Shown here: one piece after another, positions 46,660 through 56,354 of the stretch
How positions within the stretch are numbered: position 1 is the first letter of the stretch
Layout of the letters: the number at the start of each line of letters is the position of its first letter
Assembly: GCF_003063625.1 (NCBI RefSeq)
Contig: NZ_CP026604.1
Span: forward strand, 2,480,001-2,544,000
Source: Saccharobesus litoralis
GTDB lineage: Bacteria > Pseudomonadota > Gammaproteobacteria > Enterobacterales > Alteromonadaceae
Direction: 5' to 3'
DNA: 64,000 bases
Translations under genes and position numbers: made by a program
Notes under the pieces: generated by a model
The model's input: the letters and a program-made list of their open reading frames with translations, nothing else
What the model was told of the DNA's origin: nothing
The model's database searches: none

Positions 46660-48480
46660 GTGATTGAAAAGTTAAGAAATATTGCGATCATCGCTCACGT
46701 TGACCATGGTAAAACGACTTTGGTTGACAAATTGTTGGAACAGTCAGGCACGCTTGATTCTCGTGGTGACAATGAAGACCGTGTCATGGACTCGAACGAT
46801 TTGGAAAAAGAGCGTGGTATTACGATCTTAGCCAAAAATACAGCGATCAAGTACAACGACTACAACATTAATATTCTCGACACTCCGGGTCACGCCGACT
46901 TTGGTGGTGAGGTAGAGCGTGTATTATCAATGGCTGATTCAGTATTGCTATTGGTTGATGCACAAGAAGGTCCAATGCCGCAAACTCGCTTTGTAACGCA
47001 AAAAGCGTTTGCGCATGGCTTAAAGCCAATTGTGGTTATTAATAAAATAGATAAGCCTGCGGCACGTCCAGATTGGGTTATGGATCAAGTATTTGATTTG
47101 TTCGATAACTTAGGTGCGACGGATGAGCAATTGGACTTCTCTGTAGTTTACGCGTCTGCAATCAATGGTTGGGCATCTTTAGAAGAAGGTGAAACTGGCA
47201 CAGACATGACACCATTGTTTGAAGCCATTATCGACCAAGTAGAGCCGCCAGCAGCGGATCCTGAAGGCGCATTCCAAATGCAGATTTCACAACTAGATTA
47301 TTCTAGCTATGTTGGTGTTATCGGTATTGGTCGAATTAAGCGCGGTTCAGTAAAACTGAATCAACAAGTGACTGTCGTGGGTGCTGATGGCAAAACGCGT
47401 AATGCTAAAGTCGGTCAAGTACTAGGCTACTTAGGTTTAGAGCGTTATGAGAAAGAAGAAGCTAGCGCGGGTGATATTATAGCGGTAACCGGTGCTGGTG
47501 AATTAAAGATCTCTGATACTTTATGTGATCCTAATAATGTTGAAGCCTTACCAGCATTAACAGTTGATGAGCCAACTGTAACCATGACTTTCCAAGTTAA
47601 CACGTCTCCTTTCTGTGGACAGGAAGGTAAATTCGTTACATCTCGTCAAATCTTAGAGCGTTTAGAAAGCGAGCTAGTACATAACGTTGCGTTACGTGTT
47701 GAACAAACTGACGATCCAGACAAATTCCGTGTATCAGGCCGTGGTGAATTACATTTAGGTGTATTAATCGAAAACATGCGCCGTGAAGGATTTGAATTAG
47801 CGGTATCACGTCCTGAAGTTATCATCAAAGAAGATGAAAACGGCAATAAGATTGAGCCAATTGAAACCATGACGGTTGATATTGAAGAAGAACATCAAGG
47901 TTCAGTGATGGAAGCTTTAGGTTTACGTAAAGCTGAAATGACAGATATGGTACCAGATGGTAAAGGTCGAGTGCGTATCGACTTTACCGTACCAAGCCGT
48001 GGTTTAATCGGTTTCCAAACTGATTTCATGACCATGACCTCAGGCTCAGGTTTGATGTATCACTCGTTTGATCACTATGGTGAATATAAAGGCGGAACCA
48101 TTGGCCAACGTAAGAACGGTGTATTGATTTCAAATGGTCAAGGTAAATCATTGACCAATGCTTTATTTACATTACAAGAGCGTGGTCGTTTATTTATTGG
48201 CCATGGTGTTGAAGTATACGAAGGTATGGTTATCGGTATTCATAGTCGTGACAACGATTTAACCGTTAACCCACTTAAAGGTAAGCAATTAACTAACGTT
48301 CGTGCTGCTGGTACTGACGATGCACAGGTATTAACCCCACCTATCGTTTATACCTTAGAGCAAGCATTAGAGTTTATTGATGATGATGAACTTGTTGAAG
48401 TGACGCCTGAAAATATTCGTATTCGTAAGAAGTTTTTAACTGAGAACGAACGTCGTCGCGCTTCACGTGAAAAATCTTAA
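46660..48480 (+). CDS. typA: Ribosome-associated GTPase TypA/BipA
   Basis: 606 residues from a GTG start; AGGT lies about 9 bases upstream, and [21 protein letters not shown] is the family start. G1 is [10 protein letters not shown]2 is ERGITI, G3 is DTPGHADFG and G4 is NKID. EF-G-like domains III and V and the BipA-specific C-terminal region ([23 protein letters not shown]) follow. It acts in ribosome assembly and stress adaptation. It is divergent from glnA, the classic glnA/typA arrangement, and has a strong terminator. Confidence 0.98.
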   Translation: MIEKLRNIAIIAHVDHGKTTLVDKLLEQSGTLDSRGDNEDRVMDSNDLEKERGITILAKNTAIKYNDYNINILDTPGHADFGGEVERVLSMADSVLLLVDAQEGPMPQTRFVTQKAFAHGLKPIVVINKIDKPAARPDWVMDQVFDLFDNLGATDEQLDFSVVYASAINGWASLEEGETGTDMTPLFEAIIDQVEPPAADPEGAFQMQISQLDYSSYVGVIGIGRIKRGSVKLNQQVTVVGADGKTRNAKVGQVLGYLGLERYEKEEASAGDIIAVTGAGELKISDTLCDPNNVEALPALTVDEPTVTMTFQVNTSPFCGQEGKFVTSRQILERLESELVHNVALRVEQTDDPDKFRVSGRGELHLGVLIENMRREGFELAVSRPEVIIKEDENGNKIEPIETMTVDIEEEHQGSVMEALGLRKAEMTDMVPDGKGRVRIDFTVPSRGLIGFQTDFMTMTSGSGLMYHSFDHYGEYKGGTIGQRKNGVLISNGQGKSLTNALFTLQERGRLFIGHGVEVYEGMVIGIHSRDNDLTVNPLKGKQLTNVRAAGTDDAQVLTPPIVYTLEQALEFIDDDELVEVTPENIRIRKKFLTENERRRASREKS

Positions 48481-48501
48481 TTGATTTGTTGCTATTAGCT
48501 T

Positions 48502-48531
48502 AAAAAACGCCGATATCATCGGCGTTTTTTG
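48502..48531 (+). terminator. Terminator of typA
   Basis: AAAAAACGCCGAT and ATCGGCGTTTTTT form a 13-bp stem around ATC, 21 bases after the stop. Symmetric A and T runs allow two-way use. Confidence 0.93.
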
Positions 48532-48710
48532 TTTTTATTCCCTGCATTTACTCTCTGTCAGTCTCCGTTTATCTTGCCTTGGTTAATTAACCACCATCTA
48601 CTATATTTAAAGTTGGATCATTGTTTCGGTTGTCTTAAGTGAGTAACCGTAAGTGAAATGAGAAATTGAGCTTTACTTGATCCTAGAGTGCTCTGTCATA
48701 GGAGGTTGTT

Positions 48711-48935
48711 ATGAATGAGCGACGACACAATAAAATGGAAGCTAGGGATTGGTGGGGAAAGCTAAGTTATGCACAGCAAGCGACTGCAAACGGATTAACC
48801 AATGTCGGTTATGAATTAGCGTTTGTCCGTGGTGATGACAAAGATAATCTCGCAGTGTTTAAGTTAGACGACAACCTGATTACCGTTGATCGCGATGGCG
48901 ATGCTGATTTAATGCCGAGCATACAAATAAGATAA
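48711..48935 (+). CDS. Small protein of unknown function
   Basis: 74 residues. AGGAGG at 48700-48705 sits 5 bases before the ATG, an excellent ribosome site that supports a real gene. MNERRHNKMEARDWWGKLSYAQQATANGLTNVG is basic, followed by an acidic half ending DRDGDADLMPSIQIR. There is no signal peptide, membrane segment or known motif. The length and composition suggest a cytosolic accessory protein. I do not recognise the family. Confidence 0.7.
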   Translation: MNERRHNKMEARDWWGKLSYAQQATANGLTNVGYELAFVRGDDKDNLAVFKLDDNLITVDRDGDADLMPSIQIR

Positions 48936-48940
48936 ATATT

Positions 48941-48997
48941 TGTAGGGCAGAATTTACTTCTGCCTAAGTTTGCTGATGTGAAACTGCCCTACAGTTT
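48941..48997 (+). terminator. Alternative-hairpin terminator region after the small protein gene
   Basis: TGTAGGGCAG (48941-48950) can pair with CTGCCCTACA (48984-48993), followed by GTTTTATTT. The same left arm can instead form GGCAGAA-TTTAC-TTCTGCC (48946-48964). The two structures exclude each other, as in an attenuator. Confidence 0.55.
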
Positions 48998-49016
48998 TAT
49001 TTAAACAATAAGTGCA

Positions 49017-50207
49017 TTAAAAATAGTAGCTAAAATCAACTTGGACAAAGTCATCATTGCGCACGGCGTAACTTAAATCTTGATCTGTATCTGCCGAGAA
49101 AAACCAAGCATCAACCGTGACAACAAGCGAATCACCCACTCGGGTTGAGCCTTCAACAAAGGCACTACGACTGCCAGAATGCTCAAGATCTTGACTAAAG
49201 CCAACTAAAAATTCAGTTGATTCAGCATCATTTAATGCCCAGCGGGTCGCAAATGAAATATCGTTTTGTCTGGGAGCGACGTTACTATCTCTATTGTCAA
49301 AAGCATATTCAACTACCCAACCGAGATCGATGGCTGTATCCAGTATACCCACTTGAGAATATTCAAAGCCACCGACAGCTGCGTTAATGTCTTGCATGGT
49401 ATCGCTTTGTCGAGTGATCGCTTCTAACTTCCACAACCAATCTTGATAGATATACTGCACATCTACCCCTAATTGGTTAATTTGACCATAAAAAGGTTGC
49501 AGCTCTACACCAGTAGCTGAGGCAACTGGTTTAAAGTCGGCCTCTCTGGATGTTCCGTTAAACCAACTTAGGCCTAAATCCCAATCGTCGATTGAATGTG
49601 ACCAACGCAAAGCGTAATCAATATGACTTTGACCATCACTTGATTCATAGCTCGCGTCTTCAATTATTTTTAATTGTGGACGTAAACGGCCTTCGTTACC
49701 GGCAAAGCTACGTTCGCGAAAACCCGGTAAAATAAAGGCATCTATCACTCCCCAGTCGTTTATTTGACTGTAGTGGATCATGGCTTGGCCTAGCTTTTCT
49801 TCACCGTCAAATGAGGCTAGGTTGTCAGTTTGATTAATAATGTCGACTAAGTGTAATGTCTCGGTTACGCCCCAAAATACCTTACCCAATCCAACTTTAA
49901 GTTCCCAATCATCACCCACATGCAGGTACATAAACTCGCGCAAATCAAATTGATTACTTGCGGCATCTTCGCTGTTGAGTCGTATATAGGGGGTAAAGGT
50001 GATGCCGTTACCATTCTCGCCAACTTCAAAATAAAACTCGGTTTCGGCATGTAAGCTGATTTGTTGATCAGCCTGCTCGGTATAGATAGGGTCTTGGGTA
50101 TAGAGTCGGGTTTCGATGCCGATGTGACCACTTAGTTCGTCGGCAAAACTGATGTGAGATAAAAAAATGGCTGGCAATATTGCCAGCGCAGACTTTTTAA
50201 AGTTCAT
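49017..50207 (-). CDS. Outer-membrane beta-barrel protein of an RND/LolA-like envelope module
   Basis: 396 residues. The signal peptide (about 1-22, ending ISFADE) is followed by repeated amphipathic strands and a terminal ...VQVDFSYYF, the Phe-ended signature for BAM insertion. Strand motifs such as DLREFMYLHVGDDWELKVGLGKVFWGVTETLHLVDIINQTDN resemble the DUF1302/alginate-export type of barrel. It follows the LolA-like gene by 175 bases in the same direction. It is probably the outer-membrane member of a transport system for a hydrophobic compound. Function unproven. Confidence 0.78.
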   Translation of the reverse strand: MNFKKSALAILPAIFLSHISFADELSGHIGIETRLYTQDPIYTEQADQQISLHAETEFYFEVGENGNGITFTPYIRLNSEDAASNQFDLREFMYLHVGDDWELKVGLGKVFWGVTETLHLVDIINQTDNLASFDGEEKLGQAMIHYSQINDWGVIDAFILPGFRERSFAGNEGRLRPQLKIIEDASYESSDGQSHIDYALRWSHSIDDWDLGLSWFNGTSREADFKPVASATGVELQPFYGQINQLGVDVQYIYQDWLWKLEAITRQSDTMQDINAAVGGFEYSQVGILDTAIDLGWVVEYAFDNRDSNVAPRQNDISFATRWALNDAESTEFLVGFSQDLEHSGSRSAFVEGSTRVGDSLVVTVDAWFFSADTDQDLSYAVRNDDFVQVDFSYYF

Positions 50208-50382
50208 TAAATAAGATTCCGATAACGTTGAAAGCAGCCAAGCTAAGGCTGGCTAGCCCCGCTTGGATATAAACATCTAAAACTAAAACAATGCTCGTGC
50301 GTCGCACTTTTTGCCTGACTTATTTGCCATAAACTTTTTATGGTTTGATAAGCCTTACGCCAAGTCGACAACTCTTCCGACG

Positions 50383-51198
50383 TTATCGGATGCGCTTTAG
50401 CGAGTTTTTGTTAAAGTCACTGTCGGTTAGACCGACGTTAAATTTAATGTCGGATGTTTTTAATACAGTGCTTTTTCCTGTTTGGTGATTGACCACTGTC
50501 ATGGTATGAGCCCGCCAAAACTTATTTTGGTATTGCTTAAAGTCTTCAGCTGTTAAGGTTTTTAACAGTGACTTTTTACGGTCGTAATAATCGACTTTAT
50601 GCATGCGATATTCAGCAGTATCAATCCAAACATGAGTTTTACTGTAACCAGAAAATTTGTCGGTCGGAATTGATTCAATGACAAAGCAATTAACACTGGT
50701 ATCAGTAGGACAAGCTTCGTCACGTAAATAGGTAAACTTGTATTTTTCGAGTTCAAATGAGCTTAAGTCTTCATAAGCAAACTCACTGCCCATAAATGGC
50801 CCTGATTTATTGCGTGATGAAATTCGCTTAACCCGTTTTAACGCTGGTAAATATAGCCATTGATCATCCGCTTCGTTAATGTGCGAGAATGACAAAAATG
50901 CCGTGCCTTTAACGTCGCGCGGTTTATCAAATACGGTTAAGCCTTTATCACCATCACCAGTGACTTCTAAATTTTTACTGCGCATTTCGCGTACACTTTC
51001 ATCGCCTTGCGCATTACGTAAAATCATTTGCATGCTTTGTTCGCTGCTTATCCAGCCTGTATCGCGTACTTTTCGTTCTTTAGCAATGGCATAACCTTTT
51101 TGGGCCGCTTCATCTGCGATTGCGGTTAATGGCAAGCTCGCAACTAACGAACCTACCAAGAATGTTTTAAGCCAAGCTTGCAGTTTGTTGTGTTGCAT
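50383..51198 (-). CDS. Outer-membrane lipoprotein-sorting (LolA-like, PF17131-type) protein
   Basis: 271 residues. It has a signal peptide (about 1-28, ending AIADEA) and a periplasmic half-barrel resembling LolA/LolB. KGYAIAKERKVRDTGWISSEQSMQM, FLSFSHINEADDQWLYLPALKRVKRISSRNKSGPFMGSEFAYED and TAEYRMHKVDYYDRK are the recognisable blocks. Such proteins usually sit beside RND exporters and are thought to shuttle lipid or lipoprotein-like cargo across the periplasm. Its ATG overlaps the end of the RND gene by 32 bases, indicating coupled translation. Confidence 0.85.
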   Translation of the reverse strand: MQHNKLQAWLKTFLVGSLVASLPLTAIADEAAQKGYAIAKERKVRDTGWISSEQSMQMILRNAQGDESVREMRSKNLEVTGDGDKGLTVFDKPRDVKGTAFLSFSHINEADDQWLYLPALKRVKRISSRNKSGPFMGSEFAYEDLSSFELEKYKFTYLRDEACPTDTSVNCFVIESIPTDKFSGYSKTHVWIDTAEYRMHKVDYYDRKKSLLKTLTAEDFKQYQNKFWRAHTMTVVNHQTGKSTVLKTSDIKFNVGLTDSDFNKNSLKRIR

Positions 51199-53494
51199 TT
51201 TGCTTTTCCTCAGTAACGTATTGTTTTTTATCAGTTAAAATTAAGAATGCGGGTAAGAATAAAAAGTCGATGATTAACGCAATCAGTATAATAAGTGCAG
51301 TGAGTAAGCCCATATTGCCATTCAATGCGAATGCGGATTGCGCTAAAACCATAAAGCCTGTTGCTAATACTAGGGTGGTGATCCATAGCGCACGACCTAC
51401 ACTAGCAAAGGCATAGCGCACTGCATCTTCAGCTGTTTTACCTGATACACGAGCACGTTTATATTTGGCTAAAAAGTGCACTGTATCGTCAACAACAATC
51501 CCCAAACTCATGCTGACAACTACTGATAAGCCCAAGTTAACATTGCCCGAGTACAGTGCCCAAAAGCCAAAGCCCATGCCTGCCGGTATCATATTAGGCA
51601 GTAAACTAATCACCCCTAATTTTACTGAGCGCAATGCAAAAACAAGCAACAAAGAAATGAGTACCATAGCCACTGTTGTGCCGATTAGCATACTGCTCAT
51701 ATTGCGCTCACCAATATGACCAAACATTAAAGTAGGGCTAGCTGCGGTCACTTTGTATTGCGGCGCATTAGTTGCAAACCAATCTAATACCGCGTTCTCC
51801 ATCGCAATTACCTCTTTCGAGCCAATATTGTCCATGGTTACCGTGACGCGAACCGCTGACTTGTCGATATTAAGTTGGTTGTTTAAATCTAAGCCATAAG
51901 GCAATGACATTTCATACATCAGCAAGTATTGCGCGGCCAGCTCATGATCTTCAGGAATGGTGTAATAGGCTTTGTCGTCACCATGCATATTTTTATTTAG
52001 GTTTTTAAAGGTGTCTGACAAGGTATATACGTGATCGACAACTTCTTGCCCACGTAACCACTGGGTAAAGTCAGATAAGGTCTTTAAATATTCTGGTTTA
52101 TTGACACCATTTTCTTCACCAGAATCAATCTCAAAATCAACACTCGATACGCCCATCAAGTTCTCATCCATAAAATCAGATGCCTGACGGAATGCAACGC
52201 GTTGATCAAAATAATCAACCGCGATGTCGTTAGTTTGATTTAGAGGCACTAGTGAAGTTACAGCTACAATAATAATCGTTGAAATTACTAACACGGGTGT
52301 GCGCTTGGCAATTACCCACTCACCAAATTTTTCCATAGCTCCAGTACTTTCCGTTTGCTTAGGTATGCGTACTGGCAATATTTTTAATAATGCAGGCAAT
52401 ACGGCAACGGATAAAATAAAGGCCAGCATCACACCCCAAGCCACCATATTGCCTAAATCACGCAATGGCGGCACGTCAGAAAAGTTAAAGGTTAGAAAGC
52501 CAATTGCGGTTGTCGCACTGGTAATAAAAACGGGGCCAATATTGATTTCTAACGACTGGGTGATCGCGTCGATCTTTTTCATACCCTGACGTAAGTTATA
52601 ATTCATAGAGGCGATGATATGCACACAATCAGCAACCGCTAAGGTCATCACCAGTACAGGCACGTTAACCGTTGGTGTAGACATATAAAAACCTGCCCAA
52701 CCTGCACCACCCAAGGTAGCGATAATAGAGAGTAGTACAACGAGCAAGGTAGAAATCATGCCTAAGAAAGAGCGTAAAAACACGGTTAACATCACTAGTA
52801 TGGTGATATACATAAAGGGAACCAAAGTTTTACTGTCATTTATCGCTTCTTCCAGAAAAGAATTGTTCATCATGACAATTCCGGCTAAATGAAAATCGAT
52901 ATTAGGATGGCTAGCCTTATACTTAGTGACAATATCTCGCGTAAAGCTAGATACCTCGATCACTTCCTCATTTTTGTTTTTTTCCGGCATTTGCACCGTA
53001 ACGTTGATCATGGTGACATGACCGCTAGGTGATATTAGACGGTTAACCAACATAGGCTCATTGGTTGAAACGGCTTTGATTTTGGCAATTTTTTCAGCTG
53101 TTAAGTCAGCAGGATCAAGCAGTAGGTCTTCAACCAAAAGATCATCATCTTCTGCTTCGGTATGTTGATAATTGGTGATCGAGTCAATTCGGGTGGAATA
53201 GGGGGTTTGCCAAGCTTCATCGGTGATATTATATACCAGCTCTAGCACTTCAGGTTCGAATACATTGCCCGATTTAGGCGCAATAATAATCGATACATTA
53301 TCGTTTTTATTAAAGGTTTTTTGCATGGCTTCAAAACCCTGAAGCTGTGGGTTTTCTTCACCAAAAAACACTTTGTAGTCGCCGCGAAAGGTTAAATTGC
53401 CTGCTCCAACGCCTAAGCCCATCACGACTAGTAAACTAGTCAGTAATATAAGCCAAGGCTTTTGCAGGATTAATTGTATAAATCCTAGTTTCAT
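51167..53494 (-). CDS. RND superfamily exporter (MMPL/HAE3-like)
   Basis: 775 residues with two repeats, each of a first membrane helix, a large periplasmic loop and five more helices. NLTFRGDYKVFFGEENPQLQ starts loop 1. VLVMTLAVADCVHIIASMNYNLRQGMKKIDAI and the matching GIVVDDTVHFLAKYKRARVSGKTAEDAVRYAF are the two central helices with charged residues for proton coupling. The size and layout fit the HAE3/hopanoid-type group rather than AcrB, and no membrane-fusion gene is present. The probable cargo is lipidic. Its promoter region, with a TGACG-N3-CGTCA operator, lies after the TetR gene. Confidence 0.88.
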   Translation of the reverse strand: MKLGFIQLILQKPWLILLTSLLVVMGLGVGAGNLTFRGDYKVFFGEENPQLQGFEAMQKTFNKNDNVSIIIAPKSGNVFEPEVLELVYNITDEAWQTPYSTRIDSITNYQHTEAEDDDLLVEDLLLDPADLTAEKIAKIKAVSTNEPMLVNRLISPSGHVTMINVTVQMPEKNKNEEVIEVSSFTRDIVTKYKASHPNIDFHLAGIVMMNNSFLEEAINDSKTLVPFMYITILVMLTVFLRSFLGMISTLLVVLLSIIATLGGAGWAGFYMSTPTVNVPVLVMTLAVADCVHIIASMNYNLRQGMKKIDAITQSLEINIGPVFITSATTAIGFLTFNFSDVPPLRDLGNMVAWGVMLAFILSVAVLPALLKILPVRIPKQTESTGAMEKFGEWVIAKRTPVLVISTIIIVAVTSLVPLNQTNDIAVDYFDQRVAFRQASDFMDENLMGVSSVDFEIDSGEENGVNKPEYLKTLSDFTQWLRGQEVVDHVYTLSDTFKNLNKNMHGDDKAYYTIPEDHELAAQYLLMYEMSLPYGLDLNNQLNIDKSAVRVTVTMDNIGSKEVIAMENAVLDWFATNAPQYKVTAASPTLMFGHIGERNMSSMLIGTTVAMVLISLLLVFALRSVKLGVISLLPNMIPAGMGFGFWALYSGNVNLGLSVVVSMSLGIVVDDTVHFLAKYKRARVSGKTAEDAVRYAFASVGRALWITTLVLATGFMVLAQSAFALNGNMGLLTALIILIALIIDFLFLPAFLILTDKKQYVTEEKQNATQQTASLA

Positions 53495-53596
53495 TTTTCA
53501 GTCCAATTGTTAATTTATAAAAGTGATAAAGAGCTTAGTGTTTATTACTTAAATACCGATTAGGTTAAAAACACCGAACTCAAAAAGCGTTACCTA

Positions 53597-53611
53597 TTTG
53601 ACGAATCGTCA
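53597..53611. promoter_or_regulatory. TetR operator before the RND gene
   Basis: TTTGACG-AAT-CGTCA contains TGACG/CGTCA arms with a 3-base spacer, about 103 bases upstream of the RND ATG. It shares its sequence with the operators upstream of the adjacent tetR gene. Confidence 0.65.
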
Positions 53612-53643
53612 CTTAACTGTAAATTTTTTAAGCTATTAGCGCG

Positions 53644-54435
53644 CTATTGCGAGTCTAATAGCTCAATATATTCAGAGAAATAATCCTCTAAACGCTGCCA
53701 TGTCCGTGTGTAATCAAATTCACTAGACAATGGCAACCAATTCATACCGTCGCACATAATATTCATATTGCGTAACAGCACGGTTTTAATTTCAAGCCTG
53801 TCTATGCCTTTTGCTGCGCGAGCATTAACGATTAAAGCATTGGTGCCAAAGGTCATGGCCCACATAGCAAAGGTTAAGTCTGCTACGCCTGTGGTTGATG
53901 ATAACTTTAAGCTGCCATCGGCTAAGCCGTCTTCAAACATTTGGTCACACATGGCGGTACATTGCGCTTCTTTTTCTATCATGCTGGCGAGGCGTTCAGG
54001 CGATGATTTTTCCATAACCGCTGGTGTTTTTGCTGTTAACACACACATAAATAGCGTGGGCTCTAACTGACTATATAAAAAGTAAGCAAAGCCACGTGCC
54101 AGTGCTTTTTCGCGTGAATTACCTTCAAACTTACTGGCCTTGTTAAACATATCGATAACTAGGTTTAACGAGCGCAAGCTTAATGCCGAAATTAAATCTT
54201 CTTTACTAGAAAAATGGTTGTATATCGTGCCTTTAGAACAACTGGCTTGCTTGACTAATTTATCCATAGTTAAGCCAGCAAATCCGACTTGATCGACGAG
54301 CTCATGGGCTAGAGTAATTAGCTCTTCTTCACGCTCAGCGATCTTTTGCTGCTTACGCTGCGAGCCAGAGCAGAACGATAAAGGACATTCCCCTTTGGCA
54401 TGCAACTTTTTAATATGTTTTAACCAATAACCCAT
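53644..54435 (-). CDS. TetR/AcrR family transcriptional regulator
   Basis: 263 residues, longer than the usual about 200. An N-terminal extension (about 1-35) carries a Cys pair in ECPLSFCSGSQRKQQ. The HTH is VGFAGLTMDKLVKQASCSKGTIYNHFSSKEDLI. The ligand-binding C-terminal domain is of the TetR type. It is adjacent to the RND operon, on the same strand, 149 bases upstream of it. Operator copies before both transcription units suggest it represses itself and the RND-LolA-barrel genes. The effector is unknown. Confidence 0.9.
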   Translation of the reverse strand: MGYWLKHIKKLHAKGECPLSFCSGSQRKQQKIAEREEELITLAHELVDQVGFAGLTMDKLVKQASCSKGTIYNHFSSKEDLISALSLRSLNLVIDMFNKASKFEGNSREKALARGFAYFLYSQLEPTLFMCVLTAKTPAVMEKSSPERLASMIEKEAQCTAMCDQMFEDGLADGSLKLSSTTGVADLTFAMWAMTFGTNALIVNARAAKGIDRLEIKTVLLRNMNIMCDGMNWLPLSSEFDYTRTWQRLEDYFSEYIELLDSQ

Positions 54436-54449
54436 TAAGCTACCTAAAA

Positions 54450-54478
54450 TGACAGATCGTCAATTTGACGTTTCGTCA
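54450..54478. promoter_or_regulatory. Tandem TetR operators at the tetR promoter
   Basis: TGACAGATCGTCA (54450-54462) is a degenerate copy. TTGACGTTTCGTCA (54465-54478) has perfect TGACG/CGTCA arms. They lie 15-43 bases before the tetR ATG, as expected for an autorepressed promoter. Confidence 0.65.
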
Positions 54479-54510
54479 TTTTAGTTCAAAAAATCAGCAT
54501 GTCAACCCAG

Positions 54511-54531
54511 TTTTTGACGGATCGTCAAAAA
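54511..54531. promoter_or_regulatory. Strongest TetR operator copy
   Basis: The arms TTTTTGACG (54511-54519) and CGTCAAAAA (54523-54531) are perfect over 9 bp around GAT. It is the same TGACG-N3-CGTCA core as the other copies, about 76-96 bases before the tetR ATG and in front of the divergent yifB gene. Confidence 0.7.
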
Positions 54532-54743
54532 ACGTACAAACCATAAAGAGCTAAATAAAATGATTCAAGAAATGCACGATAAAAAGCAGGCTATTAACGG
54601 TCAGTTTATTATTCGCTATGCAATTTAGTTGCTTGTGGTGGATGGCGTGTTTCTTAATGACTGGATGCTAACTAAAAGTGGACTTGCAATCTAAGTTAAA
54701 TTTATTACCCTTAAAATAATTCGTTTTATTCAAGGAAGAAGTT

Positions 54744-56258
54744 ATGTCGTTAGCTGTGCTATATAGTCGAGCGCGTATTGCGATTGAAGCCCCCTTAGTA
54801 ACAGTTGAAGTGCATATCTCCCCAGGAACCCCAGGTTTTAACTTGGTTGGTTTACCTGAAGCATCCGTCAAAGAAGCACGTGACAGGGTGCGTAGTGCGA
54901 TCATTAATAGTCACTTCACTTTTCCTGGTGAAAAAATCACAGTTAATTTAGCACCGGCGGACTTACCTAAAGAAGGTGGGCGGTTTGATTTACCAATCGC
55001 TCTTGGGATTTTAATTGCATCGGGGCAATTACCGGCAGTGGGGATCGATCAGTTTGAATTTGCTGGCGAGTTGGCCTTAACCGGCGAGCTACGCTCAGTT
55101 TTAGGTGAGATCCCATTTGCCATGGCTGCTGCCAAGCAGGGGCGGGTGGCTATCTTACCAGCAGATAACGCCAATATTGCTTGTCATATTCAAGAAGCAC
55201 AAGTGGTTGCGGCTAACCAATTAACCGATGTGTTTTTTCACTTAACGGGACAGCAAGCCTTAGCATTTTCTAAACCAGAGAGGATCCAGCAACATGTGCA
55301 ATCAGAGCGTGATCTGCAGGATATTATTGGTCAGCCTATGGCTAAGCGCGCATTAGAAATTTGCGCAGCTGGGGGCCACCACTTGCTAATGCTTGGCCCT
55401 CCGGGAACCGGAAAAACTATGCTAGCTTCACGCTTGGCTGATATTTTACCACCGATGACAGATAACCAAGCGCTTGAAACGGCTGCGGTGCATTCTATTG
55501 TCGGTATGGCGGCTGATATAGAAGATTGGCATCGACGACCTTTTCGCGCACCTCATCACACCTGCTCAGCCGTTGCTTTGGTGGGAGGCAGTTCAAACCC
55601 AAAACCGGGAGAAATATCCTTAGCGCATAATGGCGTTTTATTTTTAGATGAGCTGCCAGAATTTGATCGCAAAGTGATTGATGTATTACGTGAGCCGCTG
55701 GAATCGGGCATGGTGACTATTTCTCGTGCCGCCCGCCAAGCCGACTTTCCGGCTAAATTTCAGTTGATTGCCGCATTAAACCCTAGTCCATGTGGTCACT
55801 ATAACGACGATAAAATGCGCTCGACACCGGACCAAATGTTGCGCTATTTAAATAAGCTATCTGGACCTTTTTTAGATCGCATTGATATTCAAATTGAAGT
55901 GGCGCGTTTACCCAAAGGGGCTTTAACTGAGAATCAAGATAGAGGTGAGCCGTCTAGCGTGGTGCGTGAACGGGTTATTTCAGTCCATCGAGTCCAGCTT
56001 GAACGCCAAGGTAAATTGAACAGTGAATTGTCGACTCGGGAAATTGATCAATACTGTGCATTAACTAAAGCGGATGCCGACTTTCTCGAAACCGCCATTG
56101 AAAAGCTGGGCTTATCGATTCGTGCTTATCATCGTATTTTAAAAGTGGCGCGCACGGTTGCAGATTTAAGACAACATCAGCACATAGAGCGTAGCCACCT
56201 TGCTGAGGCGCTGGGTTATCGTGCAATGGATAGGCTACTAGCCAGTTTGCGAAATTAA
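54744..56258 (+). CDS. comM: YifB/ComM family Mg-chelatase-like AAA+ ATPase
   Basis: 504 residues. The N-terminal Lon-substrate-like domain begins MSLAVLYSRARIAIEAPLVTVEVHISPGTPGFNLVGLPEASVKEARDRVRSAI. The AAA+ domain has Walker A GPPGTGKT at residues 218-225 and Walker B GVLFLDELPEF. The C-terminal Mg-chelatase helical region starts near ALTKADADFLE. ComM is a helicase promoting branch migration during natural transformation in Vibrio and Acinetobacter; other members are called YifB. GGAAG precedes the ATG. No other competence gene is adjacent. Confidence 0.94.
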   Translation: MSLAVLYSRARIAIEAPLVTVEVHISPGTPGFNLVGLPEASVKEARDRVRSAIINSHFTFPGEKITVNLAPADLPKEGGRFDLPIALGILIASGQLPAVGIDQFEFAGELALTGELRSVLGEIPFAMAAAKQGRVAILPADNANIACHIQEAQVVAANQLTDVFFHLTGQQALAFSKPERIQQHVQSERDLQDIIGQPMAKRALEICAAGGHHLLMLGPPGTGKTMLASRLADILPPMTDNQALETAAVHSIVGMAADIEDWHRRPFRAPHHTCSAVALVGGSSNPKPGEISLAHNGVLFLDELPEFDRKVIDVLREPLESGMVTISRAARQADFPAKFQLIAALNPSPCGHYNDDKMRSTPDQMLRYLNKLSGPFLDRIDIQIEVARLPKGALTENQDRGEPSSVVRERVISVHRVQLERQGKLNSELSTREIDQYCALTKADADFLETAIEKLGLSIRAYHRILKVARTVADLRQHQHIERSHLAEALGYRAMDRLLASLRN

Positions 56259-56354
56259 AATGTGCAACTTTTTTATAAATAGTTAATCTAAATGACTATT
56301 CTTTTAAAAAAATCAGGTTAATCTTGGCGTTAATTGCAGTTAACTATTTTCTTT

